The position numbers were made by a program, and so were the translations under genes. From Nematostella vectensis (lineage: Eukaryota; Cnidaria; Anthozoa; Actiniaria; Edwardsiidae): a DNA stretch of 64,000 nucleotides. The stretch covers positions 4,401,747-4,465,746 of the forward strand of contig NC_064044.1 in NCBI RefSeq assembly GCF_932526225.1. The letters run 5' to 3'. The stretch's first letter is position 1. Every line of letters begins with the position of its first letter. This document shows positions 10,901-21,345 of this stretch, one piece after another. The notes beneath the pieces are model-generated. The model had not been told where the DNA came from. It saw nothing but the letters and a program-made list of their open reading frames with translations, and did no database searches.

Positions 10901-13900
10901 GCGAGAGACACAACTCTACAGTGGGACTCCCTGCTAAATGCACACAAGGCTCCGCAAAATCCAGCCCCCGGGGCGCACCCATATAAAAATAGACGGGCAA
11001 AATCAATTTCAACCCTAAGGGATAGCACTTTTGGTGTAGTCAATATATATTTTTACCCCTTAGAGATAGCCAATTGGGTGTGGACGAATAAATTTTTAAC
11101 CCCAAGAGATAAAGATTTATTTTAACCCCTAAGAGATAGTAGAATCGGAAAAACCGTTAAACACCTCATATAAGTAATAGCATTTGGTCTAATTTTATAA
11201 CCAAGGAATTACATTTGGTGGAAATGTTGTACCCTAAAATATAGGACGGTTAACCCCGCCTACTTTCTGGAGAGTCACCAGGTATTTATCACATACTAAT
11301 CAATCCGATCTCGTTATTATTTCACAGCGAGTACATTCCAACTGACCCACGCGAGCTTGCTAACCGGATATTTGTCACATGTTACATGGGAACTGAGAAT
11401 TCATCAGAGGAGACGCGCAAAAGAGCAGCTAACCTTGCCGACGAGATGGGAAGTTATCATTTAGGTAGGTTTGAGGAGCTAAAAATTGCTCAAGTGTATT
11501 GGCTGTGTTTCTATGCCAGAGGCCGTTCAAGCTCCAGTCCGGATAGTTTTGTATTTTGGTGGAAGAACCCGGCTCTCTTCATTTGGGGATATGAGTCCCT
11601 CGTCTTTCAGATAAAGGCGTCCAAGAGCCAGACGTGCAAATTTAGTTTTGCTTGTTTAAAATTTAGAGCGAAGAATAAAAGCATTTTTGTCACATTCTCC
11701 TTGCCGTTGCCGCCGTCGCTGAGTAAGGTCCTAATACAAAAATGACAAAAAAAAGCTGCTGGGACGCAAGCCGGTGATATACCATCGTCAGTGACAGTGC
11801 TCACGCAGTAACCAACACTCATGATTGTAAACTATGTGGAGCCGTCTGCAGCTGTATTAACGGGTACTCAGTACCGAACTTTTAAGATTTACGCGGAGGG
11901 ACGACGGCGCCGCACACGTTGCATTTCTCCGCGCGTTAAAAGAAAAATGTGGTAGCCCTCGCTGAAATCTTGTGTGTGCACCGTCGTAGACTCTTCGCCG
12001 TATTTTCAAAGGACGTCAGGGGCTGCAGTCATACGTTCGTCCTCAAAGCGCGCGCGCACAGAAAACGGCTGGTAATCAAGCTATGGTTTCTGTATGATCG
12101 CACACGATCGCAGCTAATTTAACGTTTGACCGCAAAGGGGTTTCCATAAACGATCGCAGGGTGAGTTTCCTTATAGTCGCAAACGATCGCAGGTTGAGTT
12201 TCCATATAATTGTATGCGATCGAGCACGATCGTGATTATATGGAAAACAGCCTTTATCAAACGACAACGAAACCTTACGCATTTCTGCCCTCAGGTATTA
12301 CAATAGATGCCGCTGTTTCAGCAGTCTTGACCATATTCACCGCTATGACATCCAAAGTGCCAAAGTTCAAAGTCCATGGCGGTTCACATACTGAAAATCT
12401 GGCACTTCAAAACGTCCAGGCCCGACTGCGCATGATCTTTGCGTATTTGTTCGCCCAGTTGATACTGTGGGCTCGTGGGATGCCTGGGGGATTACTCGTA
12501 CTGGGCTCATCTAACGTCGACGAAGGGTGAGTGGTGGACGCGGCCAATCACGCCGCCATTTTATGCTCCCACTCAATGCCGAGCGACCCGCCAAAGAATC
12601 CATTTCCATCGGCTAATTCAAGCGAGTAACCAATATATTTTCAATCAAATATCGTAAATTGAGCATCAGACTTCATTCGTAGATTGTTATTTTGAAGTTT
12701 TCTTGCGAAAAGCCGTTGTATTTTTAATTTAAAACAATAAGATAGGAGTGGTTGATCGACATTCTTTAAGTTGCATTCGACGATTGCTGGCATGCAAGCA
12801 AATGCAATCACAAGCGCTGAAGGCCTGGCTTAACATGTTGTGTGCCACATGTAACGTGCGACATTTTTCCTTGTTTAGCCACCTCGAAAAACATTGTAGC
12901 GCGTGCCAAAGCTCGTAGCAGCGACAAAGAACCGTGTCTCGGATAGCTGAAAAACATGTTCGTGTCGCGTCCTACAAAATTTGCGCGCGCAACACGATTT
13001 GCTAGTGGCTAAACTAGGAAACATGTACATGTGTAGTACAAATGGTGTATAATTTGCTTATGGAATGTGCTTTATTTCAACGCGAGATGATTCTTTTGAA
13101 ATTTTGTTTTATTACCTTTATTCCAATGGTGAATTAAAACAATGACAAAGGTGCTGGTGACTAATTTTTAATAATTTTTTTTAATACCTTACTCTAGTCT
13201 GCGTGGCTACCTGACCAAGTACGACTGCTCCAGCGCGGACATCAACCCGATTGGCGGCATCAGTAAGACAGACTTGCGGGCCTTCATATTTCACTGCGTG
13301 GAGAAATACAACTTCAGCTCGCTCATAACAATCCTCGGTGCGCCGCCCACTGCAGAACTAGAACCCTTGGCGGACGGACAAATACAGCAGAAAGATGAGG
13401 TAAGTCATACGGACAAATACAGCAGAAAGATGAGGTAAGTCATACGGACAAATACAGCAGAAAGATGAGGTAAGTCATACGGAGAAATACAGCAGAAAGA
13501 TGAGGTAAGTCATACGGACAAATACAGCAGAAAGATGAGGTAAGTCATACGGACAAATACAGCAGAAAGATGAGGTAAGTCATACGGAGAAATACAGCAG
13601 AAAGATGAGGTAAGTCATACGGACAAATACAGCAGACAGATGAGGTAAGTCATACGGACAAATACAGCAGAAAGATGAGGTAAGTCATACGAACAAATAC
13701 AGCAGAAAGATGAGGTAAGTCATACGGACAAATACAGCAGACAGATGAGGTAAGTCATACGGACAAATACAGCAGAAAGATGAGGTAAGTCATACGGACA
13801 AATACAGCAGAAAGATGAGGTAAGTCATACGGACAAATACAGCAGAAAGATGAGGTAAGTCATACGGAGAAATACAGCAGAAAGATGAGGTAAGTCATAC

Positions 13901-16900
13901 GGAGAAATACATCAGACAGATGAGGTAAGTCATACGAACAAATACAGCAGAAAGATGAGGTAAGTCATACGGAGAAATACAGCAGACAGATGAGGTAAGT
14001 CATACGGACAAATACAGCAGAAAGATGAGGTAAGTCATACGGAGAAATACAGCAGACAGATGAGGTAAGTCATACGGAGAAATACAGCAGACAGATGAGG
14101 TAAGTCATACAGACAAATACAGCAGAAAGATGAGGTAAGTCATACGGAGAAATACAGCAGACAGATGAGATAAGTCATACGGACAAATACAGCAGACATA
14201 TGAGGTAAATCATTGATCGCGTTGTTCCAACATTTTTAGTGCTCTGCCAAATGTATGGTCTCCGTCAACCATTTTGTCATCCTTTTGTCACCATCAAGGT
14301 GTAATAATTTATTTTCGATTGCAGTTGGTAAATAGCGGTTAAAACAGGGTCTTCTAATATTTTGTCTATATTGAGTAATGTTTTCAGTTATTTTTTGGAA
14401 TTAAATTTTCGCGCCCAAGCTACGTCATCAAAGCAACGGTCCATACGTAGCGTGCATATATATCCAGTTCTTGAAGTTCTTGGATAATTCAGAAAGCACT
14501 GCGCATCATGCGACTCTTACGCTACCATTATGCGATTCTCACGCTACCATCGTGCGACTCTTACGCTACCATCGTGCGACTCTTACGCGACCATCGTGCG
14601 ACTCTTACGTGACCATCGTGCGACTCTTACGCTACCATCGTGCGACTCTTACGCGACCATCGTGCGACTCTTACGTGACCATCGTGCGACTCTTACGCTA
14701 CCATTATGCGATTCTCACGCTACCATCGTGCGACTCTTACGTGACCATCGTGCGACTCTTACGCTACCATCGCGACTCTTACGCGACCATCGTGCGACTC
14801 TTACGCTACCATCGTGCGACTCGTACGCTACCATCTTGTGAATGTCTTCGTTTAGGATGACATGGGAATGACGTACGACGAGCTTTCACTGTATGGCCGG
14901 TTACGGAAGATATCTTGGTGCGGACCGTACAGCATGTTCACCAAACTCCTGGACGTGTGGCGTGACGAGCTGAGAGCGGACCAGGTGGCAAACAAGGTCA
15001 AGTTCTTCTTCCAAACGTATTCAATTAACAGGCACAAGATGACAACTTTGACGCCTTCTTACCACGCGGAAAGCTACTCGCCAGGTTAGCATGGGAGACC
15101 TAGTATTGAGACCTGTGGTACCCCACACCAATAGACACAAAATGACGAAATCGGCGAGAGCTACTCGCCGGGTAAGTATATGGGACCTAGTGTTGAGATC
15201 TGTGGTAACCCACACCAATAGACACAAGATAACGACATCGACTAGAGCTACTCCCCAGGTAAGCATACGGGACCTAGTTTTATGACGTGTTGTACACCAT
15301 ATCAACAGGCCCAAGAAAATGTATTCGACACCATTCCTCCAAGCCCTCCTTGATCGTGTCGGGTTCGATTTTAATCTTCACAGACCGAAGCAGGGGGGCA
15401 ACAAAGTAGAATTGGCTCGAATTTGTAAAAATATAAGTTTTTTATTTATTTACCAGATGACAACCGGTTTGACTTGAGACCCTTTCTCTACAACGTCCGC
15501 TGGTCGTGGCAGTTCCGCACGATCGACGACCAGCTACAGAAACTCAAACAGATCTCAGAGACCACGCAGCTACGTCACCAGCAGTTCCTTGAAAAGAACC
15601 GTGGATCCCACATGAAAACGACAGATAGTGGAAATGACGTAAGCACTACTCCAAACTCACTCGGTACCACTGTGAAGAGCGAGAGGTTTGGGTCTGAGAG
15701 GAGCTGTGAACTGGAGCGGTTAATAAAGGATGCGCAATTGGAGAGGCTGGATAGGCTGGGTGCTGGGGTCCACTTACTAGGACGAGGTAAAGTATTCAAT
15801 GCAATATTCAGTGATGTTTGTAAATGATGCTAATTTTGAGCGAGCAAAATGAAAGAAGTAGTTTCCAAACCCCTCCATGCGCATAACATAAGCCTATGGT
15901 CCTTGCTAGAATTCCCCGTAAATGATGTCGATAAACCACTTTATCATTATGTACATTTGAAAATACAACACCCAATCTTGTAAACGTATCCGGTTTTTTG
16001 CCTCGTCAGTTGTTTGTCCTTTCCCTTGTCCATGTGGGTACTTCACACCTGCGCTGTCACCTAGCCTTCTCACGATGCCATTCCGTTAACAATTCCTTGC
16101 CTTAACTGATTTGGAGCTCATAAGAGTGTGATGCTACTCTACAGCTTCATCTATTTCGCATATGTCTATCTCTACGTCTGCGCACCCCTCCTCACCCCTC
16201 ACCCCCAGTATCTTATCGCTCTTCCTGCAACAATGCTTACTGGCATAGATGCTTTTGGCACGGTATGCCTGTTTCTATAGTACCCCGGGGTCCTGGGATC
16301 GAGCGGATTTGTTATGCCAAGTTTGAGTTGAAAATAAAAAGCATACGAGAGAACCAATCGGAGTACAAACACCCCTCGGGTGGACTCTAATCGGACGAAT
16401 TACGAGTAATGAGGAAGACAGCCTGGAAAGTGCGCATACTTATACCCATCAAGCGTTTAACCAGTCAGAAGGGCAGACAAGTTAATGAAGGAGCTCTGGG
16501 GCGCAGATCTTCTAGAAAGTGATCCAAAGGAACACGTGTTCTGCCCGGAAGAGGAGATTGCGTTAGGTAAGGCGGAGAGCTCCAAGCGTTACAAGGATGG
16601 TCGGTAGCAATACCGTGGGTGGAAGACGAACCCCCACTTTCAGAAAATAAGGAAGCAGCCATGAAGAGACTAGTGTCTTTAGAGAAACAACTAAAGAAGC
16701 CTCCACACATTGCTGAGAAGTACAAGGAAGTTCTGGAAGCAAATGTGAAAAAGGGATATGTCCGAAAGGTAAACCCGGACGAACTAGACAGGCCCGAGTT
16801 TTATCTAGCTAATTTTCCTGTCGTGAAAGAGAGTCGCCTGACGAGTAAAGTACGTATTGTGTTCGATTCGTCAAGTAAAGAGCAAGGAGTTAGTTTAAAT

Positions 16901-19900
16901 GACACGATGCTACCATGACCGAAACTGAAGCGAGAAGTATTTGACGTTCTCCTACGTTTCCGGAAGAAACCAGAAATATATTCCCAAGTGAGTATGGCGG
17001 ACAAAGATCGGAGATTCCGTCGTTTCCTGTGGCGCGACTTGGATGAAACGAAGCCAACAGACATCTACGAGACGACATAATGACAAGCTTGGATTCAGAA
17101 GAAGAATAGTGCAAGACAGAGAGGAGCTCGTCACGCTTTTCGATGCCGCTGGGTTCAAGATCGTCACGCATTTCGATGCCGCTGGATTCAAGATCAGGAA
17201 GTGGTGTAGTTACAGACTCGAGGTGATGAAAGACATACCCCCGGAAGACCTGGTCTCAAAGGTCGATATCGAGACTTCAGAACTACCTTGTGTGAAGACG
17301 CTAGGCGTGAAATGGAACGCAAACACTGATGTGTTTTGTTTCGATCTGAACGCTCCGGATAACTTGACGTACTGCAAATGCTAACACCATTTACCATTCA
17401 AGGAAAGATGTTGCTCCAAGAGACATGGTTGCTAGGTCTGGGATGGGATGAAGAGTTCCCGGAAGGTCTTAAAAGGAATTGCAAAGATCGGTTTAGGCAA
17501 TTTTCTGAGTTGACAGAGGTCCAGTTGCCGAGATGCCTTTGTGATGACAAGAAGGCCGTCAACACGCAGCTTAATACTATGACGGACGCATCCAAGTTGG
17601 CTATGCCGCAGTCTCCTAATTGAGGACAGAGTATGAAGACGGTGAGGTGACAGTGCGAATGGCAGCCGCGAAGGCAAAAGTGGCGCCTACCAAGACCGTG
17701 AGTATTCCTCGGCTCTAACTGACGGCTGCAGTCCTGGGTAAAAGGCTATCGGTAAAGGTGTCCCAAGCCCTGTCCATTCCGTATAGGGACTGTTACGTTT
17801 GGACGGATAGTATGGATGTTATCTACTGGATACAAGGAACGTCAAGAAAGTTTAAACCGTTTGTAGCAAACAGAATCTCGGAAATTCACCAGAAGTCGAA
17901 ACCGTCGCAAAGGCGATACGTACTAACCAAGCTTAATTGGGCTGACGATGCAACCAGAGGATTGAATGCTCTAGAGATGACGTCGGATCTCCGCTGGTTC
18001 AAGGGACCGCAATTTCTATGTGACGAAGAGGGGCAGTAGCCACAAAGCAAGAAGGTCCGCGCGGAAGAAAGCTCAGAAGAAGCGCGGAGGGAGCTCCCGA
18101 AGACAGAGATAACCTGCACGATTGAGGCGTCAGAACCAGTCATCGATCCACTGAAGTACTCCAATTGGACCAAGTTACTAAGAGTAACAAGCCTGGGTGT
18201 TGAGGTTTAATGATTGTCTGACCAAGAGGAATGGATCAGTCCGAGGAAACCAGCTAACTGTGGAAGAGCTCCTGTCTGACCAAGAGGAATGGATCAGTCC
18301 GAGGAAACCAGCTAACTGTGGAAGAGCTCCTGCAAGCGGAGAAGGTCTGGCTGAAGAACCGATGATCTGAATACAGCAATCAAGGAGACGGAGGGGCTCC
18401 TAAACTGTCGTCCCCTAACATACGGGAGGATGGACCCGCGGGACGAGCCTGTGCTGACGCCCAATCACTTTCGGATCGAGCGGATGGGGGACCAGCTGGC
18501 TCCCCTAACATACGGGAAGATGGACCCGCGGGACGAGCCTGTGCTGACGCCCAATCACTTTCGGATCGAGCAGATGGGGGGCCAGCTGGCTCCCCTAACA
18601 TACGGGAAGATGGACCCGCGGGACGAGCCTGTGCTGACGCCCAATCACTTTCGGATCGAGCCGATGGGGGCCAGCTGGCTCCCCTAACATACGGGAGGAT
18701 GGACCCGCGGGACGAGCCTGTGCTGACGCCCAATCACTTTCGGATCGAGCCGATGGGGGGGCCAGCTGGCTCCTAAGCTGTCGTCCCCTAACATACGGGA
18801 GGATGGACCCGCGGGACGAGCCTGTGCTGACGCCCAATCACTTTCGGATCGAGCCGATGGGGGGCCAGCTGGCTCCCCTAACATACGGGAGGATGGACCC
18901 GCGGGACGAGCCTGTGCTGACGCCCAATCACTTTCGGATCGAGCCGATGGGGGGCCAGCTGGCTCCCCTAACATACGGGAGGATGGACCCGCGGGACGAG
19001 CCTGTGCTGACGCCCAATCACTTTCGGATCGAGCCGATGGGGGGCCAGCTGGCTCCCCTAACATACGGGAAGATGGACCCGCGGGACGAGCCTGTGCTGA
19101 CGCCCAATCACTTTCTGATCGGGCCGATGGGGGACCAGCTGGCTCCCCTAACATACGGGAGGATGGACCCGCGGGACGAGCCTGTGCTGACGCCCAATCA
19201 CTTTCTGATCGAGCAGATGGGGGGCCAGCTGGCTCCCCTAACATACGGGAGGATGGACCCGCGGGACGAGCCTGTGCTGACGCCCAATCACTTTCTGATC
19301 GGGCCGATGGGGGACCAGCTGGCTCCCCTAACATACGGGAGGATGGACCCGCGGGACGAGCCTGTGCTGACGCCCAATCACTTTCTGATCGGGCCGATGG
19401 GGGACCAGCTGGCTCCCCTAACATACGGGAAGATGGACCCGCGGGACGAGCCTGTGCTGACGCCCAATCACTTTCGGATCGAGCAGATGGGGGACCAGCT
19501 GGCTCCCCTAACATACGGGAGGATGGACCCGCGGGACGAGCCTGTGCTGACGCCCAATCACTTTCTGATCGAGCAGATGGGGGGCCAGCTGGCTCCCCTA
19601 ACATACGGGAGGATGGACCCGCGGGACGAGCCTGTGCTGACGCCCAATCACTTTCTGATCGGGCCGATGGGGGACCAGCTGGCTCCCCTAACATACGGGA
19701 AGATGGACCCGCGGGACGAGCCTGTGCTGACGCCCAATCACTTTCGGATCGAGCAGATGGGGGACCAGCTGGCTCCCAAGATGTCTGAAGACTTGTTGTA
19801 CAACCAAAGGAATCGCTGGAGGTTTATCCAGAGTCTCGTGAGTACTTACTGAAGGCGGTGTAGACGCGAGTTTCTGGCTACGCTAAACACGAGGAAGAAG

Positions 19901-20607
19901 TGGACGGAAGAGCGCAAGAATCTCAAGGTTGGAGATGTGGTCTCGTGATCGACCAGAACGCTCCGAGGGGAGATTGGCCGCTAGGAAGGATCGAGAACGT
20001 GTTCCCTGACGAGGAAGGGCATGTCCGCGTCGTCGAAGTCAAGAGTAAAGGGCACACGTGCATTAGGCCCGTAGTTAGGGTGTGTCCCGTGGACATTTGT
20101 TAGATTAGAGTAAGAGTGGGTCGGACCCGCTCTTGAAGGGGGAGGATATTGGCACGGTATGCCTGTTTCTGTAGTACCCCGGGGTCCTGGGTCCGAGCTG
20201 GAGACTCGTGGCAGCTCGGGCGGATTTGTTATGCCAAGTTTTAGTTGAAAATAAAAAGCAGACGACGAAAAGGAGGTGTAGTCGCTCCAGATGCTGTATG
20301 TAATAATAGCTTGTGTTTGATTTTCTCAGAGCACGGCCTATCTGCCCCTTCAAGAGTCGATGCTGGGGCTGAAAACGACTTGAGCCGGCAACCACCATGT
20401 CCAGCGCTAATCTGCGTGAAATCCGAACCGCCAGAGCCTGGTACTGGCTGTGGGCACGCTCATTTGGACACATCCTATCGCTTAAACGGGATGGCCGAGA
20501 AAGGCATGGGGAGGAGGAAAAGGAGCGGGGCGGAGTTGCTGCATGCTGAGCAGTCTGCTAGAGAAATTGGTGTAACTGCTGAGAAACTTCGTGTGCAGGC
20601 TCAGTAA
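4969..20607 (+). CDS. NADSYN1: Glutamine-dependent NAD+ synthetase
   Basis: Amidates nicotinic acid adenine dinucleotide to NAD+, using ammonia from glutamine. Predicted exons: 4969-5370, 6354-6617, 7243-7654, 8245-8362, 11328-11464, 12295-12526, 13198-13399, 14856-15084, 15457-15786, 20330-20607 (2604 nt, 867 aa). The start is ATG 4969 ([10 protein letters not shown]); the codon three positions upstream in frame is TTG. The N-terminal glutaminase (nitrilase) triad is intact: E45, K114 (RPK) and C175 (GSEVCEE). The synthetase ATP-loop LSGGIDSS spans the exon 3/4 junction; [19 protein letters not shown] and [15 protein letters not shown] follow. Homology to the human protein (706 aa) runs to about FDLRPFLYN in exon 9. 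The remaining charged tail is unrecognised. If exon 9 is not spliced, translation stops at 15825-15827 (788 aa). Several introns carry tandem arrays that start at their donors, and the last intron holds a BEL/Pao element. Confidence 0.93.
5479..6110. repeat. 40-bp minisatellite in NADSYN1 intron 1
   Basis: About 15 copies of a 40-bp unit containing 'gtgattaatgtaaccattga' and 'atggcttccttgattgtcaa'. Copies are clean from about 5520 to 5860 and increasingly degenerate and length-variable towards 6100. The array starts about 110 bp after the exon 1 donor. Confidence 0.85.
7856..8074. mobile_element. Short TIR element in NADSYN1 intron 3
   Basis: Perfect 15-bp terminal inverted repeats CAGGGTGGTAAAGGG / CCCTTTACCACCCTG bound 219 bp of non-coding sequence. 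CAGGG-type ends suggest a hAT-like non-autonomous element, but I see no clean target-site duplication. Confidence 0.6.
8363..10530. repeat. 32-bp minisatellite starting at the exon 4 splice donor of NADSYN1
   Basis: About 68 head-to-tail copies of a 32-bp unit (start 'gtgagccacaaatag', end 'tatggggcag') begin at the first base of intron 4. Every standard unit restores CAG|GTGAGC, a good donor. Variants: 'gagggaag' versus 'gaaggaag', and a subset in which GTGAG became GAAAG, destroying the donor; these cluster at about 8810-9490. In the exon 4 frame, reading through gives an immediate TGA. The unit has no stop in any of the three minus-strand frames, which creates very long artefactual open frames. 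Confidence 0.95.
12083..12252. mobile_element. CGATCG-rich inverted-repeat element in NADSYN1 intron 5
   Basis: The left side ('tggtttctgtatgatcgcacacg') and right side ('cgatcgtgattatatggaaaaca') are imperfect inverse copies. Several internal 'cgatcgcag' motifs separate 'gagtttcc' blocks. It looks like a small non-autonomous DNA transposon. It ends about 45 bp before the exon 6 acceptor. Confidence 0.45.
12540..12800. repeat. Dispersed repeat copy 1 (second copy at 27768-28040)
   Basis: Shares 'ggccaatcacgccgccat' + 'tttatgc', then 'atccatttcc', and later 'gatcgacattctttaag' with 27768-28040 in the same order. The match is interrupted by small indels. Both copies lie in introns (NADSYN1 intron 6 and GST-A intron 1). 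Non-coding, so probably a transposon fragment. Confidence 0.55.
13374..14214. repeat. 35-bp minisatellite spanning the exon 7 / intron 7 junction of NADSYN1
   Basis: The first unit is 26 nt of coding exon 7 (13374-13399) plus 9 nt of intron (13400-13408). It is repeated about 23 times to 14214, with g/c, a/c and g/a variants. Each copy carries the exon end plus GAG|GTAAGT, a near-perfect donor. The last copies are eroded. Because 35 is not a multiple of 3 and the repeat contains in-frame TAA, use of downstream donors would shift frame or add a stop. Confidence 0.95.
14503..14836. repeat. 22-bp minisatellite upstream of the exon 8 acceptor of NADSYN1
   Basis: About 15 copies of a 22-bp unit ('cgtgcgactcttacgctaccat' and variants with cgcgacc or cgtgacc). 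It ends about 20 bp before the exon 8 acceptor at 14855, so it may occupy the branch-point/pyrimidine region. The unit length is not a multiple of 3, which leaves accidental open frames. Confidence 0.9.
15027..15290. repeat. Re-copied exon 8 end and donor in NADSYN1 intron 8
   Basis: The end of exon 8 ('aggcacaagatgac' ... 'agctactcgccag|gttagc') recurs as decayed copies in the intron. They carry 'agctactcgccgg|gtaagt' at 15155-15176 and 'agctactccccag|gtaagc' near 15246-15264, each followed by 'gggacctag'. Period between the two intronic copies is about 87 bp. The decoy donors match the donor consensus better than the functional GTTAGC. Confidence 0.75.
18215..18332 (+). repeat. 59-bp tandem duplication within the BEL/Pao remnant
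   Basis: Two nearly identical copies of 'tctgaccaagaggaatgg' ... 'gtggaagagctcc' lie head-to-tail just upstream of the 90-bp array. Confidence 0.8.
18391..19778 (+). repeat. 90-bp coding minisatellite in BEL/Pao pol
   Basis: About 15 copies of a 90-bp unit, exactly 30 codons, reading [20 protein letters not shown] plus [10 protein letters not shown]-type sequence. LTPNHFLIG is typical of the region after integrase in BEL/Pao pol. Copies differ at FRIE/FLIG, EPMG/EQMG/GPMG and GGQ/GDQ positions. A one-base loss near 18665 and a copied left border near 18769 split it into two blocks. Both strands stay open because the unit has no stops. Confidence 0.9.
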
Positions 20608-21162
20608 TTTGCAAGTAACACAGTGTGTAATTTTTTAATTTGAATTTTCCGGTATTACAAAGCCCGAAGAAATCGTGTGACACGAGTAAATCAAGCTAGC
20701 ATTAGGCTAAAACTTCCTTCGAGAGGTAGGGTGCCAAGACTTAAGAGGGGTGGGGGTGTCGAGACTTTGCAGAGTATAGTAATCTCGCACGTTTTCTTGC
20801 AAAATGTTTTCGTTTGATATGGACAGGACTTTGTAAGCTAAATTTCAAAACACAAGCATAGTCAGTTTTTCTTTCCACTTTATTTATTCTGTTATGTCAT
20901 ATTTATAAGAAAACTTTGCAAAATAGTGGAACTATTACCATCTGGACCGTGCCCGTGATATCGAGGTTTCCGGAGTTCTTATTCATAGATTTTGATTGAA
21001 GATTTTTAAATCGGGACTTCGGAATGCGTCTGTTATAGAAGAATGGTGGTTTGTGATATGTAAGCTTGGCTGTAAATTTAAATAAATAGATACAAACACA
21101 TCGAGTAGTTTGTGACATAGATGGAGACCAAATTATGTTTCAGGATCAGATTCAGACCTATC

Positions 21163-21345
21163 AATCTTGTCAATCAGATTAAGCGGATCCTGTCAATCAG
21201 GTTGTGCGGTTCCTGTCAATCAGGTTATTCTGATCCTGTCAATCAGGTTGATCGGATCCTGTCAATCTGGTTGAGCGGTTCCTGTCAATCAGGTTGAGCG
21301 GTTCCTGTCAATCAGGTTGAGCGGATCCTGTCAATCAAGTTGAGC
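21163..21345. repeat. 23-bp tandem repeat
   Basis: About eight copies of a 23-bp unit 'gatcctgtcaatcaggttg' + 'agcg', alternating 'gatcctg' and 'gttcctg' starts. Confidence 0.85.

Larger units (their letters stand above)
16256..20260 (+). mobile_element. Decayed BEL/Pao LTR retrotransposon
   Basis: Bounded by direct repeats starting TGGCACGGTATGCC and ending AAAAAGCA: 16256-16343 (88 bp, lacking 23 bp) and 20150-20260 (111 bp). A purine tract 'gaagggggagga' stands just before the 3' copy. Between them are broken pol pieces in plus orientation: pre-RT and RT (about 16480-16920, including FPVVKES and [10 protein letters not shown]), RNase H-like (about 17758-18039, [20 protein letters not shown]) and the BEL-type C-terminal domain (about 19900-20103, [15 protein letters not shown]). 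Gag, protease and most of integrase are missing. Stops and frameshifts occur throughout, so it is dead. No target-site duplication was found. It lies in the predicted last intron of NADSYN1. Confidence 0.85.

Noticed and set aside
18380-19852. Two long open frames on opposite strands (336 and 349 aa)
   Set aside because: Both come from the stop-free 90-bp repeat. Only the plus frame corresponds to BEL/Pao pol, and it is part of a dead element.
16251-20265. Target-site duplication for the BEL/Pao element
   Set aside because: The five bases before 16256 (gcttt) do not match those after 20260 (gacga), so boundaries or insertion history remain unproven.
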